Positions 9,154 through 17,317 of a stretch of DNA of 64,000 bases are shown here, piece by piece (within the stretch, counting starts at the first letter, position 1; each line of letters opens with the position of its first letter). The notes beneath the pieces are model-generated. The model saw only the letters and a program-made list of their open reading frames with translations, did not search any database and was not told the origin of the DNA. The stretch covers positions 2,222,501 through 2,286,500 of the forward strand of contig NC_011071.1 of the NCBI RefSeq assembly GCF_000020665.1, read 5' to 3'. This DNA comes from Stenotrophomonas maltophilia R551-3 (GTDB lineage: Bacteria > Pseudomonadota > Gammaproteobacteria > Xanthomonadales > Xanthomonadaceae). The position numbers and the translations under genes are program-made.

Positions 9154-11358
9154 TCAGCCTACGTCTGGCAAGCCGGGCAACAGCTTGTCCACGGTGATGG
9201 GATAGTTGCGCACGCGCACACCGGTTGCGTTGTAGACAGCATTGGCGATCGCGGCCCCGACCCCACAGATGCCCAGCTCACCGACACCCTTGGCTTTCAT
9301 CGGCGAGATCACCGGATCCAGTGTGTCGAGGAAGACCACTTCCTGGTGCGGAATGTCGGCGTGCACGGGAACCTCGTAGCCCGCAAGGTCGTGGTTGACG
9401 AACAAACCAAGCCGTTTGTCGACCACCAGCTCCTCCATCAGGGTGGCGCCCGCACCCATCACCATCCCGCCGATGACCTGGCTGCGTGCGGACAGCGGGT
9501 TGAGGATCCGGCCGCCATCGCATACGGCAAGCATCCTGCGGATGCGCGTCTCTCCCGTGTAGGCATGCACGGCGACCTCGCAGAAATGCGCTGCATAGGT
9601 GCCGACGTCGTAGCCCTGCTTGAAGTTGCCGAAGGCAATGCCGTCCTCTGCCGAAAGTGTGCCCGCTTCGGCCAGGTTGATGGTCCGCCCACCCGCCTGG
9701 ATACGGCCATTGGCGAAGTCTGCGGTATCGCCGTCGAACCCGAGCTTCTCGCCCACCTTGCGGCGCAGGCTGACGCACGCCGCGTACACGCCTGCGGTGG
9801 AGCTTGCCGCGCCCCACTGGCCACCGGAGCCGGCGGAGGCGGGATGGCGGGAGTCGCCAAGCGTCACCTGGACCCGGTCCAGCGGCACGCCCATGGTCTC
9901 GGCCGCCGTCTGCGCGATGATCGTGTAGGAGCCGGTGCCGATGTCGGTCATGTCGGTTTCCACGATCACCCCACCCTGGCCGTCAAGACGAACCCGTGCC
10001 GCCGACTTCATCGTCGGTGCGCCGCGATAGCCCGCGGACACGCCCATGCCCACCAGCCAGTGCCCTTCCCTTACCTGCGCCGGCCCGGCGTTGTGCTTGT
10101 TCCAGTTGAAGCGTTCCGCGCCCTCGCGCAGGCAGCGCACCAAGTTGCGGTCGGAGAACTTCTTGCTCGGATCGCCGGGCACGACCTCGGGCTCGTTGAG
10201 GATGCGGAATGCGATCGGGTCGAGGCCCAGTTTCTCGGCCATTTCGTCCATCGCCACTTCCAGCGCCATGTGGCCCGGCGCTTCGCCCGGCGCGCGCATC
10301 GCATTGCCTTCGGGCATGTCGAGCGTGGCGATGTAGTTGGCCACCAGGCGGTTGGCGCCTGCATAGAGCTTGGGCGTCTGCAGGGTGCCGTTCTCGCCGT
10401 CCTCGCCGTTGATGTTGCCCGACCAGTTCTCATGGGCGATGGCGGAGATCCTGCCGTCCTTCGCGCAACCGATCCGGACGCGTTGGATGGTCGCGTGCCG
10501 GTGCGTGGTGTTGTTGGGCATCAACGGGCGTTGCAGCGCGATCTTCACCGGCCGCCCGACCTGCCTGGCGGCCAGTGCGGCCAGCACTGCATCGGCGCGG
10601 ATGAACAGCTTGCCGCCGAAGCCGCCGCCGATATAGGGCGAGTCCACGCGCACCTTGCCAGCATCGATACCGAGGATCGCGGCCATGCCCTGCTTGGCCC
10701 AGTCGATCATCTGGTTCGAGGTCCACAGGGTGAGCTTGTCGCCTTCCCATGCGGCGATGGTGGCGTGCGGCTCCATCATCGAATGACTTTCGTCGGCTGT
10801 GTGGTAGGTTTCGTCGAGCTTGACCGCGGCGCCCGCGTAGGCGCTGTCGAAATCGCCGAGCGTCTGCCGGTCGGGCTTGCCACCGCGCCCCTTTGCCAGC
10901 GGCGCGGACGGCGCGAGCGCTGGGAAATCGAAGCGCCCCTTGCCGCGCTCGTAACGGGTGCGGATCAACGCCGCAGCGGCGCGGGCCTGCTCGAAGGTCT
11001 CTGCTACCACGCAGGCAATGGCCTGGTGGTAATGGGCGACCTCGGGCCCGCCGAACAATGGCGCATTGTTCCAGTTGGATGTGCCGACCGGTTTGGTCTC
11101 CGGTGCGGTGATCACCGCCAGTACGCCGGGGGCGGCACGTGCACGGGAGGCATCCATCGAGATGATGCGCCCCTTGCCGATGCCCGCGCCGACGATGTAG
11201 CCGTAGACCTGATTCGGCGCCACGTCATGGCGCTCGTAGGCATAGGGGGCGGTGCCGGTGGTCTTGCGTGGGCCGTCGATGCGCGGCGTCGACTTGCCGA
11301 CGACCTTGGCCTTGTCGAACAGGTTGTCGCCGGCGGGGGCGTTGAATTCGAGGGGCAT
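9154..11358 (-). CDS. paoC: Periplasmic aldehyde oxidoreductase, molybdenum-binding subunit
   Basis: 734 aa from the ATG at 11358, which overlaps the stop of paoB as TGATG; longer in-frame starts run into paoB. Xanthine-oxidase-family large subunit with an a/b hammerhead domain in the first 150 residues followed by the two molybdopterin-binding domains. The catalytic glutamate is in KGVGELGICG near the C-terminus. It oxidises aldehydes to acids at the cytosine-dinucleotide molybdenum cofactor. There is no signal peptide of its own: in E. coli the complex is exported through the Tat signal of PaoA. Confidence 0.92.
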   Translation of the reverse strand: MPLEFNAPAGDNLFDKAKVVGKSTPRIDGPRKTTGTAPYAYERHDVAPNQVYGYIVGAGIGKGRIISMDASRARAAPGVLAVITAPETKPVGTSNWNNAPLFGGPEVAHYHQAIACVVAETFEQARAAAALIRTRYERGKGRFDFPALAPSAPLAKGRGGKPDRQTLGDFDSAYAGAAVKLDETYHTADESHSMMEPHATIAAWEGDKLTLWTSNQMIDWAKQGMAAILGIDAGKVRVDSPYIGGGFGGKLFIRADAVLAALAARQVGRPVKIALQRPLMPNNTTHRHATIQRVRIGCAKDGRISAIAHENWSGNINGEDGENGTLQTPKLYAGANRLVANYIATLDMPEGNAMRAPGEAPGHMALEVAMDEMAEKLGLDPIAFRILNEPEVVPGDPSKKFSDRNLVRCLREGAERFNWNKHNAGPAQVREGHWLVGMGVSAGYRGAPTMKSAARVRLDGQGGVIVETDMTDIGTGSYTIIAQTAAETMGVPLDRVQVTLGDSRHPASAGSGGQWGAASSTAGVYAACVSLRRKVGEKLGFDGDTADFANGRIQAGGRTINLAEAGTLSAEDGIAFGNFKQGYDVGTYAAHFCEVAVHAYTGETRIRRMLAVCDGGRILNPLSARSQVIGGMVMGAGATLMEELVVDKRLGLFVNHDLAGYEVPVHADIPHQEVVFLDTLDPVISPMKAKGVGELGICGVGAAIANAVYNATGVRVRNYPITVDKLLPGLPDVG

Positions 11359-12308
11359 CAGCGCTCTCCTTCGGCCAGGACGGCTGCGAGCGTGCGCTCG
11401 GCGAGCGCGATCTTGAACGCGTTCTCCTGCGTTGGACGGGCACCGGCGAACACCTGTCGTGTCGCGGCCTTGACGCTGTCGCGCAGCAGGGGTTCGGCTG
11501 CTTCGATGCGCCACGGCTTCGGCGCGACCCCGCCGAACGCGAACCGCGCCGAGCCGTCACGCTGCACGACCGCGGCGACCGACACCAGCGCGAACGCATA
11601 GGACGCGCGGTCACGTACCTTGTGGTACACGTGCCGGCCGCCCAGCGGTTCCGGCAGCGTGACGTGGGTGATCAGCTCACCGCGCTGCAGCACGTTGTCC
11701 TGCTGTGGCGTGTCGCCCGGGGAACGATGGAAGTCGGCAATCGGAATGCTGCGCGTGCTGCCATCGCCCTTGACGGTCTGGATCGTGGCGTCCAGCACGC
11801 GCAGCGCCACCGCCATGTCACCCGGATAGGTCGCGATGCAGCTGTCCGAGGTGCCGATCACGCCCATCTGCCGGGAGAACCCTTCGAGCGCGCCGCAGCC
11901 TGATCCGGGCAGGCGCTTGTTGCAGGGCAGATGGGGGTCGTAGAAGTACGGGCAGCGGGTGCGCTGAAGCAGGTTGCCGCCGGTGGTGGCTTTGTTGCGC
12001 AGCTGCCCGGAGGCGCCTGCCACGATCGCGCGGGTCAGCACACCGTAGTCGCGGCGCACGCGCTCATGCGAGGCCAGCGCGGTATTGGTGACCAGCGTGC
12101 CGATGCGCAGGCCGCCGTCGTCTGTAGGTTCGATCCTGTCCAGTCCGATGTCCTGCACGTCGACCAGGTGCGCTGGCGTCTCGACCTCCAGCTTCATCAG
12201 GTCGAGCAGGTTGGTTCCTCCCGCCAGGAACTTCGCGCCCTCGGTGCCGGCGACGGCCTTGGCTGCCTCGGCAGGAGACTTCGCGCGCTCGTAACTGAAG
12301 ACCTTCAT
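11358..12308 (-). CDS. paoB: Periplasmic aldehyde oxidoreductase, FAD subunit
   Basis: 316 aa FAD-binding subunit of the xanthine dehydrogenase family. The FAD loop [12 protein letters not shown] is near residues 28-39. A cysteine-rich insert ([22 protein letters not shown]) matches the extra [4Fe-4S] cluster typical of the PaoB subfamily. Its start overlaps the paoA stop as ATGA, and its stop overlaps the paoC start, so the three subunits are translationally coupled. Confidence 0.92.
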   Translation of the reverse strand: MKVFSYERAKSPAEAAKAVAGTEGAKFLAGGTNLLDLMKLEVETPAHLVDVQDIGLDRIEPTDDGGLRIGTLVTNTALASHERVRRDYGVLTRAIVAGASGQLRNKATTGGNLLQRTRCPYFYDPHLPCNKRLPGSGCGALEGFSRQMGVIGTSDSCIATYPGDMAVALRVLDATIQTVKGDGSTRSIPIADFHRSPGDTPQQDNVLQRGELITHVTLPEPLGGRHVYHKVRDRASYAFALVSVAAVVQRDGSARFAFGGVAPKPWRIEAAEPLLRDSVKAATRQVFAGARPTQENAFKIALAERTLAAVLAEGER

Positions 12309-12973
12309 GAGCGCCCCCGTCCAGAGGTCGCGCCAGCGACCTCTTGCATCGCCTCGGCAATGTTGGAGTACGCGCCGCAGCGGCAGAGGTTGCCGCTCAT
12401 GCGTTCACGCATCTCCATGTTGGTGGCCTGGGGCCGTGCGCTGACATCGGCCTGCGCATGGCTGGGGACACCCCGCTTGATCTCGTCGAGTACCGCCACC
12501 GCCGAACAGATCTGCCCCGGCGTGCAGTACCCGCATTGGTAGCCGTCATGCTTTACGAAGGCGGCCTGCATCGGGTGCAGGTTATCGGGGGTTCCGAGGC
12601 CTTCGATGGTGGTGATGGCATCGCCCTGGTGCTGCACCGCCAAGCTGAGGCAGGCATTGATCCGCTCACCGTTGACCAGCACGGTACAGGCGCCGCATTG
12701 ACCGTGGTCGCAGCCCTTCTTGGTGCCGGTCAGTTTCAGATGTTCGCGCAGGGCGTCGAGCAGCGTCGTGCGGGTGTCCAGTTCGAGCTCACGGTGCGTG
12801 CCGTTGACCGTCAACGCGACCTTGCTGGTGACCGGCGGCCTGGGTGGCGGTGACGCTGCCAGTTCAGCGGCGAGCGATGACGCCCCCGGTGCGGCGGACA
12901 TCGCCACTGTCGTGGCCCCGCCGGCAATCACCTGCCGACGCGTCAACTTCATTCCTTCGTCCCAACTTGGCAC
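12305..12973 (-). CDS. paoA: Periplasmic aldehyde oxidoreductase, 2Fe-2S subunit with Tat signal
   Basis: 222 aa from the GTG at 12973, chosen because AGGAGG stands 5 nt upstream (12979-12984); the ATG at 12952 is an alternative that would still keep the signal. The twin-arginine signal [11 protein letters not shown] is followed by a hydrophobic stretch and an alanine-rich cleavage area. Two [2Fe-2S] domains follow: a ferredoxin-like one with CDHGQCGAC and a helical one with [10 protein letters not shown] and NLCRCGAY. It passes electrons from the molybdenum site to FAD and guides the folded complex to the periplasm. First gene of the operon. Confidence 0.92.
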   Translation of the reverse strand: MPSWDEGMKLTRRQVIAGGATTVAMSAAPGASSLAAELAASPPPRPPVTSKVALTVNGTHRELELDTRTTLLDALREHLKLTGTKKGCDHGQCGACTVLVNGERINACLSLAVQHQGDAITTIEGLGTPDNLHPMQAAFVKHDGYQCGYCTPGQICSAVAVLDEIKRGVPSHAQADVSARPQATNMEMRERMSGNLCRCGAYSNIAEAMQEVAGATSGRGRS

Positions 12974-13412
12974 AGTGACCTCCTGGCGTTCGGGGAAACC
13001 CCGTGGCTGGATGGACGCGCTCAGACTACCCAAGGGGCACTATGCCCGGCTGGGTAGTACAGATCTGTGAAGCCTGTCCAGGGTGTGCCTGCATTGTCGG
13101 CCGAGCCTGCTGGCCGGTCATCTTCAACGCCGCCTCTGGCGAACGTGGGCCTCGCGGACAGCGTATTGATGCCCAGGTAAAGCCGCCCAGACAGGCCCAC
13201 GGCGCGCCATGGGCCGGTCTGCGGAACTGCGCCATGCGGCGCTCGGATACGGTGCTGCGTCGGTGGTCAGCAACCGCTGTGGTCCGGGCGAGCTGCCACG
13301 GCAGTGCATGATGCTGGACTCATTGCCGTGTGGATCGGCTGCGGGCAGACGCCAGACGGATGAGCAGCACATAGCAGGCCAACGCACCCAAGGCCAGGCC
13401 CATGGCAGGCAA
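12974..13412. other. Intergenic stretch upstream of paoA
   Basis: About 440 bp with no convincing gene on either strand; the open frames present have poor codon bias and no ribosome binding sites. It should hold the pao promoter near 13000-13060, where A/T-richer sequence occurs, but no regulator gene or clear operator is visible. Confidence 0.45.
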
Positions 13413-13436
13413 TAGCCGAGCATGGCCCGGCTCTAC
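13413..13436 (-). repeat. SMAG-like REP hairpin after the ohr/osmC gene
   Basis: On the minus strand: GTAG head, then AGCCGGGC and GCTCGGCT pairing with one mismatch around a 3-nt loop. The TAG of the head is the stop codon of the OsmC-family gene, the same arrangement as at 7373-7397. Confidence 0.65.
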
Positions 13437-13948
13437 AAGGGCGCACCCTGCGGGCCGACCCGCACATGCACCACATGGCTGATGCCACGATGGAACATCT
13501 TGGCGTAGGGGCAGACGCGTTCGGTGTTGCGCACCAGTTCGCAGGCCACATTCGCATCCATGCCGGGAAGATGGACCACGATCTCGGCAGACAGCAGGTA
13601 CAGCCCATCTGCCGGATCACGGGCGAAGGTGACCTCCACTTCGACGCTGGGGTTGTGCAGCAGCAGGCCGGCACGCGCGGCCACCAGCACCATGGCGCCG
13701 TGGAAGCAGCCGGCGTAGCTTGCGGCCAATAGCTGCTCGGGATTCGAGCCGCCGCCACGCCCACCGAGTTCCGGCGGCAGGCGCAGGTCCACCGCCAGTG
13801 CACCGTCGTCCGATCGCACCACGCCGGACGCGCGCCCGTGCTGGGCCTGGCCGCCGCTCACCCGCACGCGGCCGGTGTACAGCGGCTGCACGTCGTCGCC
13901 CTGGTAGCGGTCCAGCATGGCGGGCGAAGGTGGCTTCAGCTCGGTCAT
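13433..13948 (-). CDS. OsmC/Ohr-family peroxidase
   Basis: 171 aa from the ATG at 13948. Thiol peroxidase family that detoxifies organic hydroperoxides. The two catalytic cysteines are C81 in AGCFHGAM and C146 in RVCPYAKM, with the usual spacing. The N-terminal 25 residues are longer than in typical Ohr (about 140 aa). It lies 22 bp after the SDR gene and probably shares its transcript. Ohr and OsmC subgroups cannot be separated with certainty by eye; the Ohr-like VCPYA motif favours Ohr. Confidence 0.8.
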   Translation of the reverse strand: MTELKPPSPAMLDRYQGDDVQPLYTGRVRVSGGQAQHGRASGVVRSDDGALAVDLRLPPELGGRGGGSNPEQLLAASYAGCFHGAMVLVAARAGLLLHNPSVEVEVTFARDPADGLYLLSAEIVVHLPGMDANVACELVRNTERVCPYAKMFHRGISHVVHVRVGPQGAPL

Positions 13949-13970
13949 TGGCAGGCGATCGATGCGCGGC

Positions 13971-14738
13971 TCAGGCGGGCTGCCGCTGCAACGGGCCGGA
14001 CTGCTGCAGCCAGGCTTCGAAGCCGACCTGCCCCAGCCACGCCTGCCCGACCGGCACCAGCGTATCGATCTGCAGCGGCGCACCGAAGTAAAGGGCCTCG
14101 GCGTCTGCCACGACCTGCCGCGGGTCGCCAGTCCGCTGCAGATACTGCTTGGCCAGATCCGCCATCGCGGCGCGGTGGGGACCTGCAATTTCCACGACGC
14201 CGTTGCGGGGTGGCTGCTGCGCGATGCGTGCCACCGCTTCGGCAACATCCTCGGCGGCAATCGGCTGTACGTCGGCGGCGGGCAGGCGCAGGGTCGCCCC
14301 ATTGCCGGCGGACTGGATGATGCCCGGCAGGAACTCGAAGAACTGCGTGGAATGGATGATGGTGTATGGCAGGCCCGAATCGCGGATCAGGCGCTCCTGG
14401 GCGATCTTGCCGCGGAAGTAGCCACTGGCCGCAAGCTTGTCGGTGCCTACGACGGAAAGCGCAACATGGTGGCGTACGCCGGCACGGGCGGCGGCGGCAA
14501 GGATGGTGTGGCCAGCGGTCACGAAGAACGAAAGCACCGCCGCATCTTCGAACGAAGGCGAGTTGGCCAGGTCCACCGCCACGTCAACGCCGTCCATGGC
14601 GGCGTCCAGGCCTTCACCGGTCAGCACATCCACGCCGGTGGAGGGCGCGGCGACCACGATGTCATGCCCGGCGGTGCGCAGGCGCTCCACCACCTTGCTG
14701 CCGATGCGGCCGGTACCACCGATGACGAGGAATTTCAT
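13971..14738 (-). CDS. NmrA-like atypical SDR / NAD(P)-binding protein
   Basis: 255 aa from the ATG at 14738, with AGGAGA 7 nt upstream. The N-terminal dinucleotide motif GGTGRIGSKVVERL is characteristic of atypical short-chain dehydrogenases of the NmrA/YtfG type. The classical YxxxK pair is not evident, so it may be a quinone reductase-like enzyme or a redox sensor. It precedes the ohr-like gene and follows a lysR gene on the same strand, whose product may regulate it (inference). A 9-bp repeat (AGCGTAGGC) is present 2.5 times at 14793-14819 in its upstream region. Confidence 0.78.
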   Translation of the reverse strand: MKFLVIGGTGRIGSKVVERLRTAGHDIVVAAPSTGVDVLTGEGLDAAMDGVDVAVDLANSPSFEDAAVLSFFVTAGHTILAAAARAGVRHHVALSVVGTDKLAASGYFRGKIAQERLIRDSGLPYTIIHSTQFFEFLPGIIQSAGNGATLRLPAADVQPIAAEDVAEAVARIAQQPPRNGVVEIAGPHRAAMADLAKQYLQRTGDPRQVVADAEALYFGAPLQIDTLVPVGQAWLGQVGFEAWLQQSGPLQRQPA

Positions 14739-14876
14739 GACGTGTCTCCTGGAATGTAGAAGGGGCGACCGGGCGTGGCCGGGCATGCTGGAAGCGTAGG
14801 CAGCGTAGGCAGCGTGGGTGCGGGGCAGTAGGTCCGTGCTGGGGCGCGCACTGTTGCCCGGCACGCACCAATGTGT

Positions 14877-15908
14877 TCAGGCCCAAGCGGGCTGTGCGCC
14901 TGGCTTCAGGGTGGCGGCCTGCTGGCGTGCTTCCCAGTGCGAGATCACATCCAGTTCGAGCGCGCGGACCCGCTGCGTGCTGAAGTCGATGAAGGCCCGC
15001 ACGCGCTTGGGAAGCTGGCGGCGGCTGAGGTAGCACAGGTAGTGGCCGCGATCGAGCGGCGCATACCGCTCCAGGCAGGTCACCACCCTGCCCGCCCACA
15101 ACGCTTCACGTACCTGATAGCTGGGAAGCTGGGCGATGCCCAGCCCGTCGATGACGGCCTGCAGGGCCAGGTCGGCATCGTTGAACACCAGTGCGGCCGG
15201 CGGCTGCAGGTGCACATCGGTGCCGTCGACCCGGAATTCCCAGGGCTGCATGCGCCCACCCGGCAGGCGCCGCCCGATGCAGGCATGCGTGGACAGCGCA
15301 TCCACCGACGACGGTAGACCCTGCGCCCGCACGTACGCTGGTGATGCACACACCACCAGCTGCATCGGCACCAGCTGCTTGGCGATCACCTGGCTGTCTT
15401 CCAGCAGGCCGTCGCGGAACGCCACGTCGATGCGGTCACCGGCCAGGTCGGGGGCCTGCTCGTCCAGCAGCAGTTCTACAGAGACCTGCGGGTACTCGGC
15501 GCGGAAGGCGGCCAGCAGGGGGGCGATCACCCGCCGGCCGAAGCCGTGGCTGGCACTGATGCGCAGGTGCCCGCGCGGCGGACCCTCGCGCAGGTCGCGC
15601 ATTTCCTCCAGCGCCTGCAGGATGCAGTTCACGCCCGGGTTGCAGCCCTCCAGGAACAGCTCGCCTTCGCGGGTCAGCGTGGTCGAGCGCGTGGTGCGCA
15701 GGAACAACCGCACGCCCAGCTGGCTTTCCAGCTTCTGCACGCTGCGGCTGACGGCCGAACGGCCGATGCCGAGGCGGTCGGCCGCGCGGGCGAAACTGCC
15801 CTCGGCCGCCACTGCAATGAAGGCCAGCACGCCGGCGTAGCTGGTGGAGAAGGATGCATTGAGCGCATCGTGGCCGTCGCTGGCCGGGCTGGGCTGTGCG
15901 GTGTTCAT
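14877..15908 (-). CDS. LysR-family transcriptional regulator
   Basis: 343 aa from the ATG at 15908. N-terminal winged HTH (FIAVAAEGSFARAADRLGIG, then SAVSRSVQKLESQLGVRLF) preceded by about 30 extra residues, and a C-terminal effector-binding domain. Its ATG overlaps the stop of the mini-sigma gene as ATGA, so the two are probably co-translated from the ECF41-type promoter at 16168-16194. Likely targets are the SDR/Ohr genes downstream; the effector is unknown. Confidence 0.88.
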   Translation of the reverse strand: MNTAQPSPASDGHDALNASFSTSYAGVLAFIAVAAEGSFARAADRLGIGRSAVSRSVQKLESQLGVRLFLRTTRSTTLTREGELFLEGCNPGVNCILQALEEMRDLREGPPRGHLRISASHGFGRRVIAPLLAAFRAEYPQVSVELLLDEQAPDLAGDRIDVAFRDGLLEDSQVIAKQLVPMQLVVCASPAYVRAQGLPSSVDALSTHACIGRRLPGGRMQPWEFRVDGTDVHLQPPAALVFNDADLALQAVIDGLGIAQLPSYQVREALWAGRVVTCLERYAPLDRGHYLCYLSRRQLPKRVRAFIDFSTQRVRALELDVISHWEARQQAATLKPGAQPAWA

Positions 15909-16159
15909 GGGCGGCCTGGCTCCAGGCGGGCACGTTGCGCGTGCAGGTGGTTCCGCGCCAGCGCCAGGCGCTGCCTGCACGCGGAAAGGTCGAGCCCCAG
16001 CAGGGGCACGATGTCCTCGAACCCGGCGCCCAGCACGTCGTGCAGCAACAGCACCGCACGTGCATCGGGCGGCAATTCGCGCAGTGCGGCCAGGAAGGTC
16101 TGCCAGACCTGTTCGCTGGCAGGGCGGAATGCGGTGCGCAGGTGCGATGCGGTGTCCAT
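15905..16159 (-). CDS. Mini sigma-factor-like protein (ECF region 4 only)
   Basis: 84 aa from the ATG at 16159. It resembles only the sigma4 part of an ECF sigma factor: LRELPPDARAVLLLHDVL followed by the helix-turn-helix-like GFEDIVPLLGLDLSACRQRLALAR. This aligns closely with LERLAPDARAAFLLHDVF of the sigma factor at 17318-18199. Region 2, needed for core binding and -10 recognition, is absent. The start was chosen because the ECF41-like promoter lies 8 nt upstream; an in-frame ATG at 16213 would put the promoter inside the gene. It may be a remnant or a modulator competing for promoter DNA or for an ECF41 partner. Confidence 0.65.
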   Translation of the reverse strand: MDTASHLRTAFRPASEQVWQTFLAALRELPPDARAVLLLHDVLGAGFEDIVPLLGLDLSACRQRLALARNHLHAQRARLEPGRP

Positions 16160-16167
16160 GCCCGGCA

Positions 16168-16194
16168 GACGGCCGAGCATCGGCCGTTGTGACA
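16168..16194 (-). promoter_or_regulatory. ECF41-type promoter of the mini-sigma/lysR operon
   Basis: Minus strand: TGTCACA at 16194-16188, exactly 16 nt, then CGTC at 16171-16168, the ECF41 consensus as I know it. The spacer holds a perfect inverted repeat ACGGCCGA/TCGGCCGT (16180-16187 and 16169-16176). The start codon follows after 8 nt, so the mRNA would be nearly leaderless. Confidence 0.7.
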
Positions 16195-16302
16195 GGCCAT
16201 TGGTGTTTTTCATGCAACAGCATGCGGCCCGGCCCCGGCCTACCGGTAGTGCGGGCGCAGGCCTAGCCTCGCTGTGTCCTTCACTCGCTACAGGAACACG
16301 CC

Positions 16303-16782
16303 ATGACCGCACGTCTGGATTACGCCGCGCAATCGCCGGAACTGTTCAAGAAGCTCGGCCTGTACTCGCATGCCGCCCATACCGCCTCGATCGAAGCGGC
16401 CATCATCGATCTGGTCAACATCCGTGCATCACAGCTCAACGGCTGCGGCTTCTGCCTGGACATGCACGTGAAGGAGGCCACCCTGCGCGGCGAGCGCCCA
16501 CTGCGCCTGCATCACCTGGCGGCATGGCGTGAATCGACGCTGTTCAGCCCGCGCGAGCGCGCCTGCCTGGCCTGGACCGAGGTGCTGACCCAGCTGCCGG
16601 CGCAGGGTGTGCCCGACGAGCTGTACGCGCGTGTGCGCGGCCAGCTGTCCGAGCAGGAGATCGTCGACCTGACCCACGCGGTGATGGCGATCAACGCCTG
16701 GAACCGCGCCAACGTCGCCTTCCGTACTACGCCCGGCACCCTGGACGCGGCCTTTAGCCTGGACAAGGCCGGCCTGGCCTGA
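16303..16782 (+). CDS. Carboxymuconolactone decarboxylase / AhpD-like protein
   Basis: 159 aa all-helical protein of the CMD/AhpD superfamily. The redox motif C48-G-F-C51 with H55 three residues on (CGFCLDMH) marks the alkylhydroperoxidase-D-like subgroup rather than the true decarboxylase. The RBS is AGGAA before the ATG. Genes of this family are the standard neighbours of ECF41 sigma factors, and the ECF41 gene lies 535 bp downstream. I find no TGTCACA-N16-CGTC directly in front of this gene. Confidence 0.88.
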   Translation: MTARLDYAAQSPELFKKLGLYSHAAHTASIEAAIIDLVNIRASQLNGCGFCLDMHVKEATLRGERPLRLHHLAAWRESTLFSPRERACLAWTEVLTQLPAQGVPDELYARVRGQLSEQEIVDLTHAVMAINAWNRANVAFRTTPGTLDAAFSLDKAGLA

Positions 16783-16790
16783 TCGATCCG

Positions 16791-16809
16791 CCGCTGCCCC
16801 AGGCAGCGG
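16791..16809. terminator. Hairpin between the AhpD-like and cupin genes
   Basis: Perfect 8-bp stem CCGCTGCC/GGCAGCGG around a 3-nt loop, starting 8 bp after the stop codon. There is no T-run, so it may be a processing or attenuation hairpin rather than a strong terminator. Confidence 0.4.
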
Positions 16810-16837
16810 CCCTCCCCTACCGCACTGGAGACCTGCC

Positions 16838-17242
16838 ATGCGTCGTTCTGTTCTGGCCCTGCTTGCGCTGCTGCCACTGTGCAGCGCTGCCGCCACCCCG
16901 CCCCCTGCTGCGCCCGAGCCCCTGGTGCGCGAGGTGATGACCCGCGCCCTGCCGGAGCAGCCCGGCAAGGAAGCGCTGATCCTTACCGTGGAATACCCGC
17001 CGGGTGGCGCCGATCCGGTGCACCGCCACGATGCCCATGGTTTCGTCTACGTCCTGCAAGGACGAATCGTGATGGGCGTGGCCGGCGGCAAGGAAGTCAC
17101 CCTCGGCCCAGGCGAGGCCTTCCATGAAGGTCCGGCCGATCTGCACACCGTGGGTCGTAACGCCAGCGCTACCGAGCCGGCGAAGTTCGTGGTGTTCCTG
17201 ATCAAGGACATCGGCAAGCCGGCGGTTCTGCCGCCGCACTGA
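16838..17242 (+). CDS. Secreted cupin-domain protein
   Basis: 134 aa with a signal peptide in the first 18 residues (RRSVLALLALLPLCSAAA). A single small cupin barrel follows: motif 1 with DPVHRHDAHGFVYVLQG and motif 2 around GPGEAFHEGPADLH. The histidines in HRHD and near H105 would bind a metal. It acts in the periplasm; the reaction is unknown. It lies between the AhpD-like gene (55 bp upstream) and the sigma factor (75 bp downstream). Confidence 0.82.
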   Translation: MRRSVLALLALLPLCSAAATPPPAAPEPLVREVMTRALPEQPGKEALILTVEYPPGGADPVHRHDAHGFVYVLQGRIVMGVAGGKEVTLGPGEAFHEGPADLHTVGRNASATEPAKFVVFLIKDIGKPAVLPPH

Positions 17243-17267
17243 TCGCACGTCCGGCGCTGGTGCCAAC

Positions 17268-17303
17268 GACAGGTCCCCGGGTGTCACAATCCGGGGACCT
17301 GTC
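17268..17303. repeat. 13-bp inverted repeat overlapping the ECF41 promoter
   Basis: GACAGGTCCCCGG (17268-17280) and its exact complement CCGGGGACCTGTC (17291-17303) flank a 10-nt loop that contains the -35 element TGTCACA. It could terminate the cupin transcript or act as an operator that hides the promoter. Confidence 0.7.
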
Positions 17304-17308
17304 CCGTC
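17282..17308 (+). promoter_or_regulatory. ECF41-type promoter of the sigma factor gene
   Basis: TGTCACA at 17282-17288, 16 nt, then CGTC at 17305-17308. The ATG begins 9 nt after CGTC. This suggests autoregulation of the sigma gene, as is usual for ECF41. Confidence 0.75.
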
Positions 17309-17317
17309 TACGCTGGC

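Noticed and set aside
9346..11601. 751-codon open frame on the plus strand opposite paoC
   Set aside because: It mirrors the high third-position G/C of paoC, has no ribosome binding site and no recognisable protein motifs.
14793..14819. Tandem 9-bp repeat AGCGTAGGC (2.5 copies) upstream of the SDR gene
   Set aside because: Too short and too few copies to call a functional repeat; noted only in the gene entry.
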